Part shown: positions 6,713-10,374 of the stretch, in pieces
Layout: each line of letters opens with the position of its first letter
Position numbering within the stretch: the first letter of the stretch is position 1
NCBI GenBank assembly: GCA_003542295.1
Contig: DPKX01000282.1
Coordinates: 1-10,374, forward strand
Origin: Candidatus Atribacter hydrocarboniphilus
Lineage (GTDB): Bacteria; Atribacterota; Atribacteria; Atribacterales; Atribacteraceae
Length of the DNA: 10,374 nt
Direction: 5' to 3'
The notes under the pieces: model-generated
The model's database searches: none
Seen by the model: the letters and a program-made list of their open reading frames with translations, nothing else
What the model was told of the DNA's origin: nothing
Translations under genes and position numbers: made by a program

Positions 6713-6741
6713 TTGTCACTTTTTTTACAAAAAACCATAAA
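6713..6741 (+). promoter_or_regulatory. Probable promoter of the alkyltransferase gene
   Basis: TTGTCA (6713-6718) and CATAAA (6736-6741) are 17 bases apart, about 50 bases before the start codon. The -35 has five of six consensus bases and the -10 four of six. It diverges from the T-box promoter, with the two -35 boxes seven bases apart. Confidence 0.45.
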
Positions 6742-6793
6742 ACTTCCCCACCCAAAGACCAATTTGAAAAGAAAATAAGAAAGGTGTAACTTT

Positions 6794-7318
6794 ATGAGAA
6801 AATCAAATCCCTTTTTTTATTCCTTTCTATCCACACCGTTGGGAACGACAATTATTGGCTGGCAAAATGACTTGCTGGCTGCATTTGTTCTTCCTCAACC
6901 ATCCCCCGAAAAGGCTTTCCACTATCTCCAATCCTACCATCTCCCCCAGCACGATTCATTTAAACTTGAAACTCAATTACCTTGGCCAGATTTTTCTGAT
7001 AAGGTCAATGCTTATTTTTCCGGGGAAAAAGTTGGATTTTCCGAACCAATTACTATTGACCAATTTTCCGATTACACCCGCCAGATATTAAATGTCACCA
7101 AAAATATACCCTGGGGAGAAGTAAAAACCTACCAACAGGTTGCACAATTATCTTCACAAAAGAGAGCTTATCGGGCAGTTGGCCAAGCCTTACACCGCAA
7201 TCCCATTCCTTTGATTATCCCCTGTCACCGGGTCGTCGCCAAAAGTTCTTTAGGAGGATTCGGTTACGGGTTAGACTGGAAATTACGTTTACTGACCCTC
7301 GAAAAATTTCAGTCATAA
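6794..7318 (+). CDS. ogt: Methylated-DNA--[protein]-cysteine S-methyltransferase
   Basis: A 174-residue suicide repair protein that moves the alkyl group from O6-alkylguanine (or O4-alkylthymine) in DNA to its own cysteine. The active site is Cys144 in IPCHRVV. The helix-turn-helix segment is around 105-119 ('IPWGEVKTYQQVAQL'), the arginine finger lies in 'RAVGQALHRNP' (127-137), and the family C-terminus 'LGGFGYGLDWKLRLLTLE' closes the domain. The N-terminal half is only weakly conserved, as is common. The length suits Ogt/AdaB-type enzymes; no Ada regulatory domain is fused. The start ATG has AAGGTG seven bases upstream. The gene stands alone on the plus strand and converges on ribU with nine bases between stop codons and no visible terminator. 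Confidence 0.92.
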   Translation: MRKSNPFFYSFLSTPLGTTIIGWQNDLLAAFVLPQPSPEKAFHYLQSYHLPQHDSFKLETQLPWPDFSDKVNAYFSGEKVGFSEPITIDQFSDYTRQILNVTKNIPWGEVKTYQQVAQLSSQKRAYRAVGQALHRNPIPLIIPCHRVVAKSSLGGFGYGLDWKLRLLTLEKFQS

Positions 7319-7327
7319 AAACAAAAA

Positions 7328-7894
7328 CTATTGCCGGATAGCATTGGGTTTTGAAACACACTGATCGCCAACCTCAAGAAAGTTGCTGACTTTTTTATAG
7401 AGCAAAAATGTAATAATTCCATTAATAACACTCTTGAGAAGATTAAAGGGTATAATGGCAGGAAGCAGCATGCTGATAACCATTTCTCGAGTCACTCCTA
7501 AGTACAAAGGCGTAACCAAAAGATTAGCTATCACCATAACCCCCGTCATCACCAAAGGAGCAATAATCAAACCCTTTACTGCTGAAGGGAGGTTTCTTTG
7601 TCTTCGGTAAATCAAACTAGCAGTCAATACATATACACCAGTAGCTATAAAATGCATAAGCACTCCCCAAGGACCTCCCTGCCCGGTTAAAACCGCAAAT
7701 AAAACTGATACAATGGCAGTCATGACCACGCCTATTCCAGGACTGAATTTAAGGCCCATAATCAATATGGGTACATCACCAGGATCATAAAGCAAAAAGG
7801 GTGCCGAAGGAATTAGGGGGAAGTGGATTAAATAGCTCAAAACAATGGATAGAGCAGAAAATGCTCCAGTATAAACCAAATTTCGACACTTCAT
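7328..7894 (-). CDS. ribU: Riboflavin ECF transporter substrate-binding subunit (RibU-like)
   Basis: A 188-residue membrane protein with about six hydrophobic helices, the S component of an energy-coupling-factor importer for riboflavin. The segment 'FPLIPSAPFLLYDPGDVPILI' (about 25-45) is characteristic of RibU, and 'PFNLLKSVINGIITFLLYKK' (149-168) fits its last helix. No EcfA, EcfA' or EcfT gene is in the window, so it presumably uses a shared module encoded elsewhere (group II ECF). The start ATG has AGGAGG nine bases upstream. Regulation is direct: an FMN riboswitch and terminator lie just upstream, so high FMN should shut off uptake. The riboswitch makes the substrate assignment firm. 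Confidence 0.92.
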   Translation of the reverse strand: MKCRNLVYTGAFSALSIVLSYLIHFPLIPSAPFLLYDPGDVPILIMGLKFSPGIGVVMTAIVSVLFAVLTGQGGPWGVLMHFIATGVYVLTASLIYRRQRNLPSAVKGLIIAPLVMTGVMVIANLLVTPLYLGVTREMVISMLLPAIIPFNLLKSVINGIITFLLYKKVSNFLEVGDQCVSKPNAIRQ

Positions 7895-7931
7895 ATCAAG
7901 AAGCCTCCTCGAATGGTCTTTCTTCAGAGAT

Positions 7932-7966
7932 AAAAAAACCCTGAAAGCATTTCGCCTTCAGGGTTT
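7932..7966 (-). terminator. Expression-platform terminator of the FMN riboswitch
   Basis: In RNA sense, AAACCCTGAAGGC (7966-7954) pairs with GCTTTCAGGGTTT (7948-7936) across a GAAAT loop, with one G-U pair. It is followed by a T run reaching 7932. It stands 15 bases after the aptamer and 38 bases before the ribU ATG. The CCCTGAAG sequence also occurs at the 5' edge of the aptamer (8108-8115 on the plus strand), hinting at alternative pairing. Confidence 0.9.
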
Positions 7967-7981
7967 ATGGGCTTATTATGG

Positions 7982-8119
7982 ACTTCTTCTCCCATCCGGA
8001 CTTTACCGTCGGCTCCGGATTTTCACCGGATCAACCCCTATCGGGCTCGCGGGCTTAGGATGAACCATCACCGCCGGTTGGGAATTGGGAATTTCTCCCT
8101 TACCCTACCCTGAAGAAGT
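7982..8119 (-). ncRNA. FMN riboswitch aptamer (RFN element)
   Basis: All main RFN blocks can be read on the minus strand: ACTTCTTC closing helix (8119-8112 pairing 7989-7982), GAAATTCCC, ACCGGCGGTGATGG, AGCCCGCGAGCCC, GATCCGGTG, AATCCGGAGCCGACGGT and AGTCCGGATGGGAGAAG. It binds FMN in nascent mRNA and should promote the downstream terminator. One oddity is the ATTCCCA unit, present twice in tandem just before ACCGGCGG, where the usual element has one; see findings. Confidence 0.96.
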
Positions 8120-8135
8120 ATTTTCTCAATAATTT

Positions 8136-8163
8136 ATTCTAACTTGATATTGTTAGTTGTCAA
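8136..8163 (-). promoter_or_regulatory. Promoter of the FMN riboswitch/ribU transcript
   Basis: A perfect TTGACA (8163-8158) and TAGAAT (8141-8136, five of six) are 16 bases apart on the minus strand, ending 17 bases before the closing helix of the aptamer. The -35 begins only five bases after the kinase stop codon, and no terminator lies between, so kinase transcripts may read into the riboswitch. Confidence 0.8.
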
Positions 8164-8168
8164 GTGAT

Positions 8169-9671
8169 TCAGATCTTATTTCGATAATGAGAAGCCAAGA
8201 AAAGAGGAAGCTTTTCATACTCTTCATATAATTTTTGATAATAGGGCCAATTTTCCGAAGGTTCCCATACCCGAGTGGATATTTCGACCATTTTCTTTGC
8301 TTCTTCGATGGATCGAGCTATACCGGAACCAACCATAGCAAAGAGAGCTGCTCCTAAAACGGTCCCTTCCTCGCAAGAAGTAGTAATCACCGGAAGTCCT
8401 AAAACATCTGCTCGTATTTGATTCCAAAGGTGGTTTTTTGAACCTCCTCCAACCACCCTTACTGCTGTTGGTTCAAAACTAAAGGTCTCATAAAATGCCT
8501 TTACCGCTTGCTTAAGTTGAAAGGATAATCCTTCCAGAGCAGCGCGATACACCTGCGAACGATCAGTAGTTAATTCTAATCCCAAAATCGTTCCTTGTGT
8601 TTCATAAGGTTTATTCGGACCGGAGGGCATAAAGGAGGGAACCACTGTAACTCCCCCGCTTCCAGGTTCAATCTCTCTGGCATTATCAATCATCAATGAA
8701 TAGATGTCTGATCGATCTTTAATGTCAGCAAAAAAATTCCGTCGAACCCACTCCACCACACCACCGGCCATCATCAGCATTTGCGGGTTCCAAAGACCAT
8801 CCACTGCATCGAATTCGGTCATAATACCAGTTTCAAAAGCTCGTTCAGAATCGCGGTATTCTGGAATCCGGATGGCAGCAATCTCCCAAGTTCCGGAACT
8901 CAAAACCATTTCACTTTGGTCAGCCATTGACCCAATTAAAGCGAATTGAGTATCGTGCCCAGCTGCAATAACTGGAATTCCTAAGGGAATCCCGGTTTCT
9001 GAAGACACTTTTTCCGTAACCCGACCGATCACCATCCCACTAGGAAGAAATGGTGGAAAAAAGGTTTCATCTAATCCAACTAAAGACAATAAACGCTCCG
9101 ACCATTTTTTGGTACGAATATCAATCATCATGGTTGTTGAAGCCGAGGGATAATCAAAAGACATTTCTCCGCAAAGCTTATAGCTTAATAACCCAGGCAT
9201 CATCATATAGGTATCGGCTTCATCCAATGCTTCTGGAACATTTTCTCTCATCCACAATAACTTAATAATGGTATTGAAAGGAATTATTTGATAGCCAGTG
9301 AGTCGGAAAATTTCTCGTGGGGATATTAACGATGCAATCCTTTTTGTCCATTCGGTTGTTCGAGAACATTGCCAGGATATAACCGGATAAGTTAATGTAC
9401 CATCCTTCTTTACCGTCGTTCCATCAGCTCCAAAGGTAGTAACAGTGACTGCTGCTACCTTTCCATTGACTTGAGACCTTACCTTAGGAATAATCTGTAA
9501 AAACTTATTCCAAATTTCATCTAAATCCCAAATGAGACAATCTTCGCATCCTCTTTGCAATTGGGGAGCATTAGGCAAGGCCGAAATGGCCAATATTTCT
9601 CCTTTCATCCCAACTGCTACTGTCCGGAGTGTTGTTGCGCCACAATCAAGTACTAAAATATATTGATTCAC
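8169..9671 (-). CDS. fucK: L-fuculokinase-like FGGY carbohydrate kinase
   Basis: A 500-residue cytoplasmic sugar kinase of the FGGY family, expected to phosphorylate a ketose such as L-fuculose at O1 with ATP. Visible motifs: phosphate loop VLDCGATTLR (7-16, Asp9), VTTFGADG (77-84), ISWQCSRT (98-105), catalytic-base segment AAGHDTQFAL (236-245, Asp240), SSGTWEI (258-264), and the C-terminal ATP-site GGGSKN (408-413). The DCGAT, VTTFG-DG, ISW-C-RT, AGHDTQFAL and LSSGTWEI blocks resemble E. coli FucK more than xylulokinase, rhamnulokinase or glycerol kinase; length is slightly above FucK (about 480). The start is GTG at 9671 with GGAGGG six bases upstream. No fucose isomerase, aldolase or sugar transporter is in the window, so the exact sugar is uncertain. 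Confidence 0.8.
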   Translation of the reverse strand: MNQYILVLDCGATTLRTVAVGMKGEILAISALPNAPQLQRGCEDCLIWDLDEIWNKFLQIIPKVRSQVNGKVAAVTVTTFGADGTTVKKDGTLTYPVISWQCSRTTEWTKRIASLISPREIFRLTGYQIIPFNTIIKLLWMRENVPEALDEADTYMMMPGLLSYKLCGEMSFDYPSASTTMMIDIRTKKWSERLLSLVGLDETFFPPFLPSGMVIGRVTEKVSSETGIPLGIPVIAAGHDTQFALIGSMADQSEMVLSSGTWEIAAIRIPEYRDSERAFETGIMTEFDAVDGLWNPQMLMMAGGVVEWVRRNFFADIKDRSDIYSLMIDNAREIEPGSGGVTVVPSFMPSGPNKPYETQGTILGLELTTDRSQVYRAALEGLSFQLKQAVKAFYETFSFEPTAVRVVGGGSKNHLWNQIRADVLGLPVITTSCEEGTVLGAALFAMVGSGIARSIEEAKKMVEISTRVWEPSENWPYYQKLYEEYEKLPLFLASHYRNKI

Positions 9672-9910
9672 CGTTTTCCCTCCGATTTAATTTATATTTA
9701 GGTTTGACGGGAAAATATTTTCAATGGAAATTTTTCCTGGCCTCTTGGGGAGATTCTTTAAAAAACCATCTGACCGAATTGCTCTCATCCTTTCTCTCCA
9801 TTATATTATAATGAAAATAAAGAATTTTTCTTATTATAAAAAATTTTCTTCTTTTAAAAAAGGCGTTATTTTCTTTTCCCTAATACAAAGCAAATAGAGG
9901 AGGAAAGATA
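9672..9910. promoter_or_regulatory. Divergent AT-rich spacer with promoter-like sites
   Basis: This 239-base spacer separates the kinase (minus) from the small membrane protein (plus). ATTATATTATAAT near 9800-9812 is close to palindromic and gives TATAAT-like -10 boxes on both strands; on the plus strand TTGCTC lies 17 bases before TATATT. A palindrome GAAAATATTTTC at 9711-9722, flanked by GGAAATTTTTCC-like sequence, lies in the kinase leader and might be an operator. All of these are common in AT-rich DNA, so none is firm. No RNA gene or third reading frame was seen. Confidence 0.3.
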
Positions 9911-10168
9911 ATGAACAAGTCAACTATGCAAATTCGTGGTTTAATTGCCTTGGGAATGCTTATTCTTATTTTTATTATGATCATTACGGGGATTATTTTG
10001 TGGTTAGCCATGCTTGGAGTTATGAATCATTCAGGACTGTGGAGCGCTGCTTCCCAGATCCATCCTACCGTTGGGATTATCATGTTTATCTTAGGAATGG
10101 TTCATTTTATAACCAACAAAAAGATGTTTTTGAACGATTTAAAACAATTAAAAGGGAAAGAGTATTAA
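9911..10168 (+). CDS. Small two-helix membrane protein, DUF4405-like
   Basis: An 85-residue integral membrane protein. Helix 1 spans about residues 9-36, a short loop with 'NHSGLWSAASQIHP' follows, helix 2 spans about 52-69, and a basic, charged tail ends the chain. His51 (IHPTVG) and His65 (GMVHFI), with Trp44 before them, match the 'W-x-x-x-x-x-IHP-x-x-G-II... H' pattern of DUF4405 proteins, which resemble fragments of cytochrome b-type membrane domains. Paired histidines could bind heme, but this is inference and two helices are too few for a full cytochrome b unless it oligomerises. The ATG has GAGGAGGAAA eight bases upstream, a strong site. No redox partner is visible; the gene to its right lies outside the window. 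Confidence 0.65.
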   Translation: MNKSTMQIRGLIALGMLILIFIMIITGIILWLAMLGVMNHSGLWSAASQIHPTVGIIMFILGMVHFITNKKMFLNDLKQLKGKEY

Positions 10169-10257
10169 ATTGGTAGACTCTTATGAAATGTTAAGGTACC
10201 AGGTGAAAATGAAAATACCTATCGAAAACCGTCATTGAGTGGAAGCAGAGTTTTTTT

Positions 10258-10374
10258 CTCCCTTGAGGGGAGATAGTCAGGATGTGGGTGAAACCTAAGA
10301 TTCAGATCCAGGTTTGGTGTTTTAAAACGAACTTGAAAGAGTTTTATAGGTTCCCCCCTCACCTTAATCCTCTC
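10258..10374. repeat. Inverted pair of C/T-rich short repeats at the right edge
   Basis: The left copy starts with the hairpin CTCCC-ttga-GGGGAG (10258-10272), continuing GATAGTCAGGATGTGGGTG and AAACCTA. The right copy (10348-10374) is AGGTTCCCCCCTCACC followed by TTAATCCTCTC, cut by the window end. Read in reverse complement it is GAGAGGATTAAGGTGAGGGGGGAACCT in two parts, so the copies are inverted and the left one is more degraded. The form is that of a common non-coding interspersed repeat with hairpin ends. AAACCT (10291-10296) and AGGTTT (10310-10315) add a small inner hairpin. No gene was found from 10169 to the end. Confidence 0.5.

Noticed and set aside
6855..7091. 78-codon plus-strand frame inside ogt
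   Set aside because: Lies in another frame within a well-supported alkyltransferase gene and shows no family features.
8704..8949. 81-codon plus-strand frame antisense to the kinase
   Set aside because: Antisense shadow in a gene whose conserved motifs explain the codon pattern; no ribosome binding site seen.
9711..9722. GAAAATATTTTC as a defined repressor operator of the kinase
   Set aside because: A 12-base AT palindrome is expected by chance in such DNA; no second site or known motif supports it.

Overview
The window is AT-rich bacterial DNA carrying nine protein genes (one cut by the left edge), two RNA riboregulators and several short inverted-repeat elements. A tRNA-sensing T-box, an FMN riboswitch controlling a RibU-type vitamin transporter, strong AGGAGG-type ribosome binding sites and GTG/TTG starts fit a Firmicutes-like or related anaerobic lineage. 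Repeat-rich spacers and a solute-binding protein without a lipobox would also suit a deep-branching candidate phylum such as Atribacterota. The taxonomic guess is inference only.

Minus-strand left block (1-6705). A promoter at 6678-6705 drives a T-box leader whose specifier codon reads UGG (Trp). Below it lie an ABC importer of the TrpXYZ type: periplasmic or extracytoplasmic binding protein, permease and ATPase. After a 449-base spacer holding a MITE-like repeat comes a stand-alone tryptophan synthase beta-like protein (TrpB2 type), closed by a clear terminator. The reading is a tryptophan-acquisition unit: when uncharged tRNA-Trp accumulates, importer transcription is released, and TrpB2 may make Trp from indole (or a related precursor) plus serine. 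Whether trpB2 shares the T-box transcript is open, because it also has a weak promoter-like site of its own. Beyond the terminator are a radical SAM enzyme with a B12-binding-like N-terminal domain and, across a small repeat element, the first 61 codons of a NodS-like SAM methyltransferase.

Centre and right (6713-10374). A divergent promoter serves an O6-alkylguanine-DNA alkyltransferase on the plus strand. It converges, with nine bases between stop codons, on a minus-strand ribU gene. ribU has a complete FMN riboswitch, an intrinsic terminator and a near-consensus promoter. Upstream of that on the same strand is an L-fuculokinase-like FGGY kinase. A 239-base divergent spacer separates it from a small plus-strand membrane protein of DUF4405 type. 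The right edge contains two inverted copies of a low-complexity C/T-rich repeat, the second cut by the window end.

No phage, transposase, CRISPR array, tRNA or rRNA was seen. Nothing here is clearly a wholly new system. The items most worth following are the Trp T-box/TrpXYZ/TrpB2 arrangement, a 133-base inverted-repeat element that now encodes the C-terminus of the radical SAM protein, a perfect 40-base intercistronic palindrome in the importer operon, and a tandem duplication inside the FMN aptamer.
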